Made by a program: the position numbers and the translations under genes. The notes beneath the pieces are model-generated. The model was not told the origin of the DNA, did not search any database, and saw nothing but the letters and a program-made list of their open reading frames with translations. DNA of 64,000 nt, from positions 49,145,749 to 49,209,748 of the forward strand of contig NC_056528.1 of NCBI RefSeq assembly GCF_019175285.1. The letters are read 5' to 3'. This DNA is from Sceloporus undulatus (Eukaryota; Chordata; Lepidosauria; Squamata; Phrynosomatidae). Shown here piece by piece: positions 24,931-36,883 of the stretch; position 1 is the stretch's first letter; every line of letters starts with the position of its first letter.

Positions 24931-26003
24931 GAGGCGAAGTACCCAGTGTTAGGTGTGCGGACACCCTCCTTGCCATGCGCATAAATCTAGAGGTTAACAA
25001 TCGTACAAATGAATCCATCACAGGTCAGCTTGTCCTGAGCATCTCCTCCTAGGAGGAAAGATACCCAAGGCATTGCCTACCTGCGTTGTTTCATTTGGAA
25101 GTTCAATGATATCTTGTTGTATGTTCATATAAGTAATGTTTGATGGGTTTGTTCCAGGGGCAGCCTTTGTTCCTTGGCTGTTCAGGAGTCCTCCCTAGTG
25201 AGCTAAAACATGGCTATACTGAAGAACTAGCAGTGCCCATAAAGTAGATTTGGTGTTGTTGTCTACATTGCCTCTGATGACATTTGGTTCCAACATCCAA
25301 CTCTCTTACCAGCAATTTAGATACAATATTAACCATTTTGGAGGCAAAGGTAAGTCTACCCAATGGTTTCCAAGCAAGGGCAAGAGGCCTTCTAGATGTT
25401 ACAGGACTACAACACCCATCACTGACGCCAGCTGGTTGCATTGGCGTGGTTTATGGGATTTGTAGCCCTCTATTTTTGCTTTTGGGACAAAGCCATCTGA
25501 TTCCAAATCAGTAGTGCCTTCAGCTCTCCTTTGAGAAGGTGGATTGCACCGAACAGTTGCGCTTCTTCTGCCTTGGTGGTAAAGCACTTGATGTCAATCA
25601 ATAGCACATCATGTCAATCAATAGCTCATTGTATCATTCTGGCTAGCTGGTTCCCATAGACCAGAGACTGAAACAAACCAACCATACATTGTGCTGGACA
25701 CTCCTCTCCAACACAGGTTCCTCTAAATTCCTGCATAGACGGGGGGTGACTGTGTGAAAACTTATACACTAATCCTTATGACATTCTAGTGTCTTATGAA
25801 AAAAAAACTATTTAAAGGTGAAGGTTGCAACAATGAACAAACAACGGATTACGTTTTAAAAAGCAGAATGCATCCAAACCACTAAAACACACTATTTAAA
25901 AACATCATCAAATCCAAGGTTTTAAATCCTAAAAAGTAAACTCTTGCTAGCCAATGGGGAGGTCCTGCTTCAGCAGGCGTATCAAAGCCTCATGGACCAT
26001 CTG

Positions 26004-29000
26004 CTACACGTTGGTGCCGTCCTCGTCGCCTTCTTCTTCTTCCTCTTCCCAAACAGGTCGCAGTCGGCCATGTTTGACTGTTTTCAGAGCAGCCACCAGC
26101 GCGGAATAAAGGTTTTCAAGCTCTAGAAGGGCAGAAGCTCCTTCGCAGGCAGGTTCTGGCAGAGCCAGATCTTGTCCTTCCATGCTGGGCATGGCTTGTT
26201 CTTCCTTGCCAACAGCACCACTGCAGCCAGCTCCATCCACAACAATAGCTGGAGACATGTCANNNNNNNNNNGGCTGGGCAGCAGCACCATCCATGAGAG
26301 TGACTTGAGACATGTCTGGCTGGGCAGCAGCACCATCCATGAGAATGACTTGAGACATGTCTGGCTGGGCAGCAGCACCATCCATGAGAGTGACTTGAGA
26401 CATGTCTGGCTGGGCAGCAGCATCATTCGCAAGAATCATTGGAGACATGTCCGGCTGGGCAGCAGCACCATCCACAAGAACTTCTTGAGACACATCAGAC
26501 TGATCAGCAGCAGCATCATGGCCTGCTCTGTCCGCAAAAATGACTTGAGACATGTCCGACTGGTCAGCAGCGTCATTCACAAAAACCACTTGAGACACAT
26601 CAGACTGGTCAGCAGTAGTGTCAGGGCCAGCTCTGTTCACAAAAATCACTTGAGACATGCCAGGCTGGTCAGCAGCGCTATGCACAAAAACCACTTGAGA
26701 CATTTCAGGCTGGTCAGCAACCTCATGGCCAGCTCCATTCACGTGAATTGCTGAAGACATGTCAATGACCTCCTCTCCTTCTTGGAACCCATGGTTCCTG
26801 AAACTTGTCGGCACTGCAGTTGCGTTGTCCCGGGAAGGAGGCTGGGCAGGTGGTTTGAGAGGGTCTTCAAGGCTATAAGGCGGTGGGTCATCCTCAGAAT
26901 AAGTTGGATGGCATGTTGGATGATAGTAGGGTGGCGGGGTTGGGGGGTCACTCTGATTCGATTCCCCCTGAGTCTCTCTGAACCGACGCACCACGTTTTC
27001 TAAACTTCTTTGGCATTTGTCAAGCAAATGGCAAATACACCAAAGAATGAACACGAGAGCTACAAGTCCAGTCAAAACCCAAAACACTTTTAGCCCATCT
27101 GGAAAAGAGAAGACAGACCAGTCAGTTATAATCCCAGCAACCTCTAAGGATATCCTATACATACATACATGGTATTACATTTTCTTCAGTCACCCCTAGA
27201 CTGGGGAATGACCTGCCAGAAGAGGCTCAACAGCTGCATACAGCCGTTGCTTGTTAATTGTTGTTGGCCCCTGCCTTGATCCATTGGAAGAGGTGGATAA
27301 TAAATTAATAATAGTAATAATAATAATAAGATGAGAAGCACCATACCACCCTGACAGGGTCGAAGCTAGGATTTTAGGAAAGGGGGGGGGGTTCCAGACT
27401 AAGTGCCACCATTATAATGGAGCTTGGGTGCGGCGGTGCAGCAGCACACACCATTCATTTTTCTAATGGAAGGGGGGGTCCGGACCCCAAGAAACCCCCC
27501 CCCCTTGGCTACATCCCTGACCCTGAACACACGCAACTGCATCCAATTTTGGATACAAAGCAGGACTAGATCCACTTAATTCTTGGATGGGAGGCCATGA
27601 AGTGGAAAGGTGACCAGATACTGGTGTCTTTTAGGTGTTGAGTCAAAACATGGCTTTTTATTAGAGGGTCTAATCTTCTCTTTCTGAGAATACAAGTGCA
27701 TGGCTTTAACTATTTAACTAGTGCATGGCTTTAACCTTTTAAGCTACGTGACCTGTTTTTAAATTGTATTTTAAAATTTGGAATTATTTTAAATAGACAG
27801 TCCCAGTTGCCATTTTGAGAAGGACTGCACTGGAAATATTTGGGGGAAGTATGGGGTTCTAGGCTGCTTGGGGGACATTTTTTCTCATTTGCATGTTTTC
27901 TCATTTTCAAGAGGGCTTTCTTCATGGTTTGGGAACAAATATAGCCTGGAAATTTATATATAAATATAGATATAGATATATAATACACACACACACACAC
28001 ATATATATATATAGTGCATACACACACATGTTGGGGATGTTGCTGGCTTGGGGAGTAATGGGAGGCATCAGAGGTCAGCAGCCACACAGGCCACGCTTTG
28101 TCCCACTGTGATATAATGGCCGTTTCCTACATTCCTATCTATCCATTTTTAAGCTTTGGATCACCTATAGGATGACCTATACACAGGTCAGGTCCAGATT
28201 AGTTAAAGGACAGTACTCAATTCTATTCCCAGCTTGACCATGAAAGCCACTGGGTGACCTTGGGCAAGTCACACTCTCTCAGCCTCAGGGGACATCAATG
28301 GCAAAACCCCTCTGAACAAATCCTACTAGGAAAACCCCACAATAGGTTTGCCTTAAGGTCACCATAAGTCGGAAACAACTTGAAGGCACCCAACAAAAGC
28401 AACAAAGAGGGGAGAAAAATGAAAGAGAGACCCAAAAGTAATAGTCCACCCCTATAGATGAAAATAGGGAGATGGGGACTACCCTAAGTCTCCCAAGGAT
28501 ACTAGATTCCCTTTGCATAAACACCCTTACCACCCAACCGCCCCATCTCACCTGGCATCTCTTTGCGATGAAGCGTGCTGATGGTCCCCTCAGGTCTGAT
28601 GGTCAGTTCGATTTGGGTGGTCCTTCCTTCTTGGGTGGTCTTCTCTACCTGGGTGGTCCTTCCCTTGGTGGTCGCAGCCTTCCTTAGTTGAACCTTCCCT
28701 TCCCTTTGAGCTTTGGGCATCACTTGGGCATCATCTCCTTGGGTTGAACCATCCCTGGTCACCACTAGCTCTTGGTTCTGCAAACATTGTTCCTGGTCCA
28801 AGCGGGCCGCCTCGGCAGAACAACAATAGGGCGAGGTGCAGGTCCCACAGCAAAATTTGGCATCTGCCCAATCGAGGTCATTGGGACATTGGAAAGGTCC
28901 AAGGGAGGAGGAAGATGAGGAGGATGAAGCAACTGAGCCATAGAGCCAAGCCCGGCATATTTCGCCTCCTATCTCAACTTCTCCAAACTCCCCAGTTGGA

Positions 29001-29041
29001 GCCAAGACCAAGAAAAAGCTCCACCAAAAAGCCTTCCCCAT
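26004..29041 (-). CDS. Unit E: Shisa-like membrane protein with PPxY motifs and a 15/20-aa repeat tail
   Basis: Exons 29041-28552 (163 codons + 1 nt, donor GTGAGA) and 27098-26004 (acceptor TTCCAG), phase 1. Exon 2 is broken by an assembly gap (26263-26272), so length is open; it is at least about 525 aa and the largest of the family. Signal peptide MGKAFWWSFFLVLAP. Shisa-type 8-Cys domain about 28-85 (C-R-A-W, F-Q-C-P, F-C-C-G-T-C, Y-C-C, Q-C). Stalk with TTQ repeats (KGRTTQ, EKTTQ, EGRTTQ), probably O-glycosylated. TM about 168-188 (FWVLTGLVALVFILWCIC). The tail has two PPPY motifs, which are WW-domain ligands in known Shisa-like and WBP1-like adaptors. Eleven or so repeats of the type D-Q-S-D-M-S-Q-V-I-F-V-N follow, then an acidic end (EEEEEEGDEDGTNV) with a T-N-V PDZ-type C-terminus. 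Confidence 0.83.
26225..26760 (-). repeat. Coding minisatellite in the unit E tail (45/60-bp units)
   Basis: About eleven copies of a 15-residue unit (consensus D-Q-P-D-M-S-Q-V-I-F-V-N-D-A-A), some lengthened to 20 residues by an R/G-A-G-H/P-D insert. The four copies next to the gap are nearly identical at DNA level, while those nearer the membrane are diverged. This suggests recent expansion at the distal end. The copy number is unresolved because a gap sits inside. Confidence 0.85.
26263..26272. other. Assembly gap (10 N) in the unit E repeat
   Basis: Ten N between near-identical 45-bp repeats. The frame on the two sides differs by the 10 N, as expected for a placeholder of unknown true length. 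It should not be read as a frameshift. Confidence 0.95.
27360..27525. other. C/G-run-bounded repeat in the unit E intron
   Basis: gggtcgaagctaggatttta, g-run, atggagcttgggtgcggcgg, c-run, ttggctacatccctgac. It looks like a short non-autonomous element of unknown class. Confidence 0.35.
28200..28400 (+). mobile_element. Sauria-SINE-like element in the unit E intron
   Basis: cactgggtgaccttgggcaa, cacactctctcagcctcagg, caccataagtcggaaacaac, aaggcacccaaca: the end is Bov-B-like. Confidence 0.75.
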
Positions 29042-29143
29042 GACAAATGTTGAGGATAAAACCTAAAATCCTAAAAAACAACCCTCCCCTAACCCCATCT
29101 AATGGAGTCCCACACTCAAAGGGGCTCTCTCATTCCTGACACG

Positions 29144-29220
29144 CTTTTATAGCCCATTCTCATGAACCTCTGGCCTTGATGAGGCCCAAAGTGGTCTCAC
29201 CTGGCTGACCCTGATCCTGG
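29144..29220 (-). promoter_or_regulatory. Unit E promoter: TATA box plus diverged family element
   Basis: GCTATAAAAGCG at 29153-29142, 105 bp before the ATG. At 29195-29216 the + strand reads gtctcacctggctgaccctgatcc in parts, a diverged copy of the family element at 43 bp spacing. Confidence 0.55.
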
Positions 29221-29261
29221 TCTTCCTCTGAGGAGACCTCTTGAACCCAGAGCCCCCAAAT

Positions 29262-29995
29262 GTTGATGTTGTTGCGGACCTTCAAGTCATTTCTGACTTA
29301 TGGCGACCCTATCCTGAGGTTTTCTTGGCAAGTTTCTTCAGAGGGGTATTGCTCTTGTCACCGTCTGAGACTGAGAAAGTGTGATTCGCCTAAGGTCGCC
29401 CTTAGTGTGTTTCCATGGCTGAGCTGGGATTTGAACCCCGGTCTCCAGATTCATAGTCCAGCACTCAAACCGCTATGCCATGCTGGCTCCAAAACAATCC
29501 CTCTCCAAAAAGGAACTTTATCCGTGGTGGCCCCAGATTTCTGGGCCCAAGGATAAGCAGTAGCCCCTCTCCCTGTATTGCAAGCCCCCCTGTGCTCCAT
29601 GGGGTGGCTTACTCTGGAGTAAGTTGGACTCTTTGCACTCCTTTAGGTTCTTTAGCTTTGGAGAACAAAGTTGGGTTTACCTCGGAGTAAAAGCACTCCA
29701 GGGTTGGAGCTTCCATGGAGGTGAGACTTGGTACAATGGAGTTCAGTTGGTGTAACCTCAGAGTAGGCACAACCGGTGTGGTGTAGTGGTTTGAGTGTTG
29801 GACTAGGAGACTGGAGAGCAGGGTTTGAATTCCAACCATGGAAATCCATTGGGCGAGTCACACTCTCTCAGCCTCAAAGGCTGGCCATGGCAAACCTCCT
29901 CTGAACCAATCTTGCCAAGAAAACCCCTTGATAGGTTCTCCTTAGGGCCACCATAAGTTGTGAATGATTTGATGGCACACAACAACAACAACAAC
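29262..29995. mobile_element. Inverted pair of Sauria-SINE-like copies upstream of unit E
   Basis: Reverse copy 29262-29490 and forward copy 29770-29995 with well-kept heads (accggtgtggtgtagtggtt) and tails (accataagttgtgaatgatt). Confidence 0.72.
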
Positions 29996-30599
29996 AAGAA
30001 GGCATCCCTAAGGTGATGTGTGTATTTTAATTGATGTGTGTTGTATGTTAATTTGTCGTTGTTCCCCACTTAGATCTTTGGTGAGAGACATGTAACTAAT
30101 AATATTATTAATAAATATTAATCTTATTAATAATAATAACAATCAGTGTGTCCTCATTTGCATTTACTCGTACTTTGCAGTTTATTAATGATCATCATAA
30201 TAATTACTGCTAAGTCCAGGTAGTCAGATGCAAACAAAGACACACCGATCATTATCATTATTATGGATGGTTATGCAGCAGGAAAGGGGTTTTTACTTAT
30301 TAAAATGCTCCAGGAACTGTTTTTGCTTTTTAAAATGGCTTTTAACTACGCTGTGTTTTTAACTTAGGTTTTAATATTACTGCTGTTTGATCATTAACTT
30401 TTGCAATTCACGTTTTAATTTTCTCTTTTTAAATTATTGCAAGCTGCTTTGAATCCCAGTTGGGGAGAAAGGTGGGATATAAATCACATCAATCAATCAA
30501 TCAATCAATCAGTGGAAACTTTGACAGGTGTTGATAGGGGTAAATTCCATCCCTGCCTCTCCAGTTTCCCTGTTTCCAATTCTCTTTGCCCAATTTTCA

Positions 30600-30820
30600 A
30601 GGTGTGTGTTTGCATGTGTGTTAAGATACCACCTTACCAAGCATTATCTTTTTGGTGCACCAACTTATGGAGACACTAAGTCAAACTTATCAATGGGGTT
30701 TTCTGGAGCTGAGAGTCTGTGACTCACCCAAAGTTTTCATGGCCAAGCAGGGAATCAAACCCTTGTCTCCAGATTTGTATTGCAATGCACAAACCACTAC
30801 ACAATGCTGCAAATGAGCTC
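30600..30820 (-). mobile_element. Diverged Sauria-SINE-like copy
   Basis: aatggggttttctggagctg, gactcacccaaagttttcat, gaatcaaacccttgtctcca. Confidence 0.55.
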
Positions 30821-30839
30821 ACACCACTTCATGTGCGGC

Positions 30840-30845
30840 TGGTTT

Positions 30846-30896
<51 letters not shown>

Positions 30897-31960
30897 GTTA
30901 TTTGTGTTTCCCTGCCTCTCCCATAGGATCGAAGTGGGGTTACAGACTAATTAAAAAACCATTACAAACAACAATATCATATCCGGGGGAGGCAAAGAAT
31001 CGATGGTATCAAAAATTACACACTTCATTCTTCAGGGAGGAAGGCTTGACAAAAGAGGAAGGTTTTAAGACTCTTTTTAAATGATTCCAGGGGGGTCATA
31101 AGATGGAGCTCATCGGGAAGACTATTCCAGATCCTCGGGGCAACAATTGAAAAAGCCATCTGAGATGTAACAACATACTTGGAAGCTGGTATTTCCAACA
31201 GGTTCTTCCCGAATGTTCTGAGTGTGCGGGGCGGATTATATGGGGAGATGCGGTCCCTCAAGTAACTCGGGCCCAAGCCATATAGTGCTTTATAGGTAAT
31301 AACCAACATCTTGTACTGTGCTCGGAAGCAAATAGGCAGCCAATGAAGGTCTTTCAAAATAGGTGTTATATGGTCAAACTTAGACGCACCGGTGACCAAT
31401 TTGGCTGCCATATTTTGTACCAATTGAAGCTTCCTGGCTTGGTCCAAGGGTAGCCCCATGTAGAGCACATTACAGAAATCTAGATGAGAGGTTACCAGAG
31501 CATGTACTACAGTTTCAAGGTCCCTTTGGCCCAGGAAGGGTCACAGTTGGCGTATCAACCGAAGTTGATAGCAAGCACTTCTGACCGTGGCATCTACTTG
31601 AGATGTCAACTGCAGAGACGAGTCCAGAAGTACTCCTAACTGCGAACTTCGTCCTTCAGGGGAAGTGTGACCCCATTCAGGACAGGTGGATAAACTTCCT
31701 TCCCCGGGCCTGGGGAGTCTGTTTTCTCTGGATTCAGTCTGAGTTTGTTTTCCCTCATCCAGCCCATTACTGACTTCAGGCAGGCATTCAGAGGAGAGAT
31801 GCCATCCCTAGTCACTGCATCAGTCGGAGGCACAGAGAAGCATATTTGAGTGTCATCAGCATACTGATAACACCGCGCCCCATGTCTCCAGATGATCTCT
31901 CCCAGCGGTTTCATGTAAATGTTAAACAAAGTGGGGGACAGAATCGATTTTAGATGGAGA
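30840..31960 (-). mobile_element. L2/CR1-like LINE, 3' part of ORF2, reverse orientation
   Basis: Same family as 8400-9655, read on -. Y-A-D-D-T-Q-I lies at about 31870, then LNGVTLPLKDEVRS, and a C-terminal open part 31468-31025 (HITPILKDLHWLP, FSIVAPRIWNSLP). It ends with an AAT microsatellite at 30847-30895. Frame breaks separate the parts; inactive. Confidence 0.82.
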
Positions 31961-32059
31961 AAAGGCCAGGTAGGGTTCAAGGAAGCAAAAGTGCTGCATT
32001 TGCATACCATTTTCTTACATTTTACTTTTGGAGCTGGAAAAAAAGTCATCCAAACATTG

Positions 32060-32065
<6 letters not shown>

Positions 32066-32096
<31 letters not shown>
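32066..32096. repeat. (AC)n microsatellite
   Basis: Fifteen or so AC units. A mixed AC/TA tract also lies at 27960-28030, an AC run at 39923-39945 and a GT run at 40088-40114. Confidence 0.9.
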
Positions 32097-32097
<1 letters not shown>

Positions 32098-32353
32098 ATT
32101 CATTGGGCTTCGATAGACTGGAAGAGAACCGCACCAGTATAGACTGGGGGCACACTTTCCTCTGATGGTGATGATAATGATGAAACATTTTAAGGATTTT
32201 AATTGTATTTTATTATAGTTATTGTTATATTGGACTTATTGTTGTTGATTTGGGGTTGAGAAGGGAAGGGGATGGTGGGATTTTATTCTGTTGTATTGTA
32301 TGGATTTTACTGATGTAAGCCACCTCAATCTTGTTGGAGAGGCGAGGTAGAAA

Positions 32354-32363
32354 NNNNNNNNNN
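32354..32363. other. Assembly gap (10 N) beside an ATT microsatellite
   Basis: Ten N between an L2-type tail (about 32290-32353) and an ATT run (32364-32412). The true length is unknown. Confidence 0.95.
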
Positions 32364-32413
<50 letters not shown>

Positions 32414-32535
32414 GCCAAGGCAGGAGAGTTGCAGCAAGTAGCCAAAACCTTGGACTAGACCAGTACCTACCAGTTGGAGAGGAATCGAGTGACAACAGAC
32501 CCATTTCAAGAAACCAGGATCGAAACATTAAGACA

Positions 32536-32735
32536 TTTATTGATATTCTGTATGCAACATTTGACAAGCATGTGTGTTTGGAACAGCTTCATGCGCCCAG
32601 GAAGCATTTAAACAGGGGAGGTATATGCAATATCCTTTCATTGCTTTGCCTCTTTGTAAGATACAGAAATAGTCAGAGAAGACTCACAATTAAAAACAAA
32701 ACAAAACAAAAACTCTTTGGGGTGCCATGCGACAT
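32536..32735 (-). terminator. Unit F conserved 3'-end block with AATAAA
   Basis: AATAAA on - at 32541-32536, followed on + by catttgacaagcatgtgtg, gctttgcctctttgtaag and atacagaaatagtcagagaa. It lies 1.59 kb after the unit F stop and supports F being a real family unit. Confidence 0.55.
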
Positions 32736-32999
32736 TCATCCCTAGTGCAATGCTGTGTGGGTTATGCCATCCCAGGGTCCTTTCACATTGCACAATTATA
32801 GCGCTGTGGTTCCACCTTAACTGCCATGGTTCTGTCCTATGGAATCCTGGGATTGGTAGTTTAGGGAAGGTACTTAGAATACTTGGCGGAGAGCTCTAGT
32901 GCATCACCAAATCACAAACTCCATGATCCCATAGGGCTCGGCCATGGCAGTCAAAGTGGACTCATAGTGCTATAGTTGCGTAGCATGAAAGGTCTCTTT

Positions 33000-34126
33000 A
33001 AGAGCGATTAATGCTCATAGAGAAACAGTCTATGAGAAATTTGCAGTTGTTTTGTGTAACACAATGATGGGAAGCCTGCAGCCTTCCAGCTGTTGTGGAA
33101 ATGTAATTCCTTGTATACCTTTACACTGGCTCTGCTGGCGAAGGCTGCTGGGCCTTGCAGTCCAATATCACTTGGAGAACTACATGAAAGAGTCATTTCA
33201 GGACCAGCCTGAATGCTCAGTTTTCTCCCTGTGGGGTTATAAACCATTGTGGAAAGGGCTTTGTGAACAAGTTTTGATCGTAACATATGTCTCTCTCATA
33301 CACACTCATAGCTTTCCTTTAGATACAAAGCCATCTAGTTCACTTAACTCAAGAGATGGGCAAATTCCGGAGCCTCAGTCTAGATGATCGTGAACTGCAA
33401 ATCCCAAGAGGTTGCACCATTGGCTGCCCTGGCTAGGGTTGCTGGGAGCTGTAGTCCAACATGATGCACAATTCCCAGCCACTCCTGGTTCAGTTAAACC
33501 CATTAGGCTGAGTAGTTCATGGAATCAATTACTATGAAAGCCCATGGCAAGCAATCAGCAAGATGGAGAGGTCACCTTCCCTGAGACCAGAGGAGAAGCA
33601 GCTGATATCTAGCATCCTGTCTTCTTTGCTCTCAATAGTCATGAGGAAATCAAGCATGAATGGGCAATGAGTGACCCTCCAGATGTGGTTGGACTACAAT
33701 GCCCATCAGCTTTCACCATTGGGTTGTGCTGGCTAAGAAGATGCGTATCCCCCAACCTTCCCCTCCAAATTTGAGACATCCACAAAATGCCCCACTCTGA
33801 GTTCAGTGGTCTAGATGCGAGAGATGTTCTCTTGTGGATCAATGTGCCATCTCCATCTTAAGGGAAGGGAAGGTTGAGTTGAAAGAGGGCTTAGGACCAA
33901 TTTCTCTGGTCAACTCACATCTATCAAACCTGTTGGATTTAATCACCTCCAATTGGTTTCCCCAAAGATATGTCTCCAGAAGATAATGGACAGCACTAGT
34001 CAAGGAGAACCTTGCTTTAAAAGACTGCTTAACACATTAAAAATTCCCGTCATCATAAAATCTAGCTTTGATTGTCATTTCTGCAGCTGTCTTCATTCAT
34101 GGAGGTTTCTCCAGGCAGACCACAAG
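33000..34126 (-). other. Unit F 3' UTR, no other gene seen
   Basis: Between the conserved 3' block and the unit F stop there are MITE-like segments (32770-33000; 33060-33180; 33385-33480) and plain sequence. Confidence 0.5.
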
Positions 34127-34494
34127 CTAGATTGAGGTTTCTTCTTCTATGATAGGCTCAAGGACGGATCTGGGAGGAACATGGACAGGTCTAGGAGTAA
34201 CATAGACAAGTCTAGAAGTAACATGGAAAAGCCTACTCTGAACAAGGGCAGGTCCAGGAGAGACATTGTCCGCATGTGACGGCTCTGTCCCCTCCTTGGC
34301 CTTCCTAGTTTCTCTGCAAAAATGTTCCAGGAGACATGTTCTGGCCAATGGAAAAGCACCATTCTCAGCTTCTTCTGGCTGCCTGTCCAGGCCGAGGAGC
34401 CAACGTCGGGCCTTGCGGTGGCACATGCAAGCACAGAAGCCCAGGGAAAGAGTAGTGACGACCCCGAGAAAAAACCAGGCGCCGCTTGAAATGG
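34127..34494 (-). CDS. Unit F: transmembrane/tail exon of a Shisa-like gene, first exon not found
   Basis: Only exon 2 is recognised: acceptor TTTCCAG, exon from 34494 to the stop at 34127, open in phase 1 like all paralogs, 121 residues. It starts I-S-S-G-A-W-F-F-L-G-V-V, a TM helix running into C-A-C-M-C, a probable palmitoylation cluster. The basic and acidic tail ends with four 7-residue repeats (SRLFHVT, SRLVYVT, PRPVHVP, PRSVLEP) and E-E-E-T-S-I, a class I PDZ-type C-terminus close to those of H and I. A conserved 3' block with AATAAA lies at 32536. Between 34495 and the 3' end of unit G (36884) I see no signal-peptide exon. F may be a pseudogene, may use a very short or distant first exon, or may use the doubtful exon at 37.5 kb. 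The exon itself looks intact. Confidence 0.55.
34170..34262 (-). repeat. 21-bp coding repeat in the unit F tail
   Basis: Tandem 21-bp units (+ strand: gacaagtctagaagtaacat and variants) encode four 7-residue repeats of the form S-R-L-V-Y-V-T just before the C-terminus of unit F. Confidence 0.6.
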
Positions 34495-34984
34495 CTGGAA
34501 AGAGAAGAAAGGGTGTGAATGGTCAGTTTTCATGGTCATCCTTCAGCTCTGCTCTTATGTCACAGCTGGAGAACCTCAAAGCCTGGACTCAAATCCTGGC
34601 CTTTTCAGCTCCCATTCAGTCCCTCTGGGTTTCCCAGTTTGGCCCAGTATGGCAAGGCATATCCTCCAATTGCCCCAGTTTGGCATGAACAGTCCTGATT
34701 ATTCCTCCGCCATCCCATTTTTCCAGCTTCTTCTAAAAAAGAAAGTTTCTCTTTCTTTCCTACTTCCACTTAATTTATTTCAGTCGCTGCAAGCTGTTTT
34801 TACAAAATGCTTCTCCAGGGCTTAAAAGGTCCCAGAAAAACCAAAACCCATGGCAAAATTGCCTCAAGAGGCATTGTGGCTGTGTGTGTATGTGTATGTA
34901 TTTGGAGTGCTAGCTGGGCATTCTGGTATTTGCAATCCAAAATGTCACTTTCCCTAGCCCTGATGCGAAGGGAGATCTAAACAT

Positions 34985-35365
34985 CATTGTTGTGTGCCTT
35001 CAAGTCTTTTCCGACTTATGGCAACCCTATCCGTGGGTTTTCTTGGCAAGGTTTTGTCCAGAAGGGGTTTGCCATTGTGTTCCTCTGAGGCTGAGAGAGT
35101 GTAGCTTGCCAAAGCTCACCCACAGGATTTCCATGGCCGAGCCAGCATCCCAACCCTGGACTCCAGAGATCCATGGTTGTTGGCACTGTGTGCCTCCAAA
35201 TCATGTCTGACTTCCGGTGACCCTATGACAGGGTTTTCTTGGCAAGTGAATTCAGAGTGGATTTGCCCTTGCCACCCTCTGAGGCTGAGAGAGCGTGACT
35301 TGCTCAAGGTCATAGGTGAGCCCTGATCTCTAGAGTCATAGCCCAACTCTCTAATCCCATCCACA
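34985..35365 (-). mobile_element. Two reverse Sauria-SINE-like copies upstream of the unit F exon
   Basis: 34985-35165 (gtgtgccttcaagtcttttc) and 35175-35365 (ttggcactgtgtgcctccaa), each with the gaggctgagagag block. Confidence 0.7.
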
Positions 35366-35369
35366 AGAT

Positions 35370-35580
35370 ATCTATTTATCTGTCCATCCATACTAAACCA
35401 TCTGTCTGTTGATCTATCTATCTATATATCTATCCATCCACCCACTCAAACAGACAACCTCCATCCATCCAGACTAAGCCACCCATCATCCACCCATCCA
35501 ACTATCCAGCTATCTATCCAGATAGACAGCCTCCATCCAGACAGCTTTCTCTCTTTGTCTCTCTCTCCATCCAACCATCC
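35370..35580. repeat. Degenerate ATCC/ATCT tetranucleotide tract
   Basis: Runs of tatctatc and catccatc with scattered changes, upstream of the unit F exon. Confidence 0.85.
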
Positions 35581-36049
35581 ATCAGCTTCTTCTCTAATCA
35601 TTATTTCTTTTCCCACCATCCACAAAATTCATCCCTTCACCATCAGCCCTCTGTATCCACAGATTTTTTAATATACAGATTTAAGCCTCTGTGGCTTAAA
35701 AATATTCAGATACACAATCCCAAAAGCCAATCTGGATTTGTCTTAGAACACCATTTTAGTATGCTGTTGTTATCAGGGCAGAGCTGTGTGCAGATCTCAT
35801 GAATCCAAACTATGTATTGGCATTGTGTGATTTCACTGCATTTGATGACAGCTGAATTGGGGCTGATTAATACATGCCTTTGCTTATTCTCTCAGTTCAG
35901 TGTTGAGCATGGACTCCTGTTTAGCCAGCTGTGGACAATGTTCCTCTTTGGTTAACTTCAGGTGATGCTGGCAGGTAATAGCTCTTCCCTCCATACCTGC
36001 AGCAAGCTTCAGCTGCTATTTTATACAAAGCAAAACACTCTTAAAGGCC

Positions 36050-36410
36050 CCATGGGTTTCCACAGCAGAGTGGAAATTTGACTTCTGGACTGGGACCCCA
36101 AGAGACCAGGGTCCCAGTCCATGTTCAGCTCTAGAAACCCACTGGGCAAACTTGGGCAAGTTACACTCAGAGGAAAGCAATAGCAAACCCGCCTGAAGAA
36201 ATCTTGCCAAGAAAACTCTACAATAGGGTCATGTTGTTGTTCCTGACCTACGGCAATCCTAAGGGAAAGCTATCCTGGAGTTTTCTGAGGCTGAGAGAGT
36301 GTGATTTTCTCATTGTCACCGAGTGGGTTTCAGTGGCTGAGCAGGGATTTGAACCTTCATTTCCAGGGTCTTAGCCCAACACCCAAACTACTGCATTGCC
36401 CTGGCTCAGT
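36050..36410. mobile_element. Inverted pair of Sauria-SINE-like fragments
   Basis: Forward part 36090-36235 (ccactgggcaaacttgggca) and reverse copy 36232-36410 (gatttgaaccttcatttcca). Confidence 0.6.
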
Positions 36411-36440
36411 TACAACCTTGGGATCTAAAATACCAAACAA

Positions 36441-36675
36441 TGGCCTGTTACAGACTGCCAAAATAAAGCTGCTTCAGGTCTCTTTGGAGTTATGCTATTT
36501 AAATGATGCATGGGTCCTAAGAGTCCGGAGGTCGCGCCAAAGCCACACTCCATTCCTAAGCACTGGAGTGCGGCTTTGGTGCAGCTTCTGGATTCTTAGA
36601 ATGCATGCATCATTTAAACAGCATACCTCCAAAGAGACCCGAAGCAGCTTTATTTTGGCAGTCTGTAACAGGCCA
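36441..36675. mobile_element. Intact palindromic MITE
   Basis: Begins tggcctgttacagactgcca and ends with its reverse complement tggcagtctgtaacaggcca. The arms are about 110 bp and include gctgcttc and catacctccaaagagacc on both sides. It lies just before the unit G 3' end. The superfamily is not clear to me. Confidence 0.8.
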
Positions 36676-36883
36676 ATATTAGCTACAATGGAATCCTAAG
36701 TAGATGAGCACCGTCTTCCCGTTCCGGTTAGTCTCAAGACATCCCACAAGAACTATTTTTTGAACTGCTTTGATCTGCCAGTTTTGGAACGGTTTTGCTA
36801 CAGCAGGCATGTCCATATGTATTTTTCCCAATATGGGAACACCCTTTTTTGCAAGAACCAAGGATCAACTTACTACATGCATT

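Noticed and set aside
26260-26432. Apparent frameshift in the unit E tail
   Set aside because: Caused by the 10-N placeholder gap inside an unresolved repeat.
26182-26754. Open frame on + over the unit E repeat
   Set aside because: Antisense of the 45-bp coding minisatellite. A periodic sequence keeps several frames open.
34803-34874. Short frame MPLEAILPWVLVFLGPF on - as first exon of unit F
   Set aside because: Somewhat signal-like but followed by a stop without a phase-1 donor, and lacking a family promoter.
36016-36210. Frame starting MARFLQAGLLLLSS on -
   Set aside because: Continues into SINE sequence; the hydrophobic start is chance.
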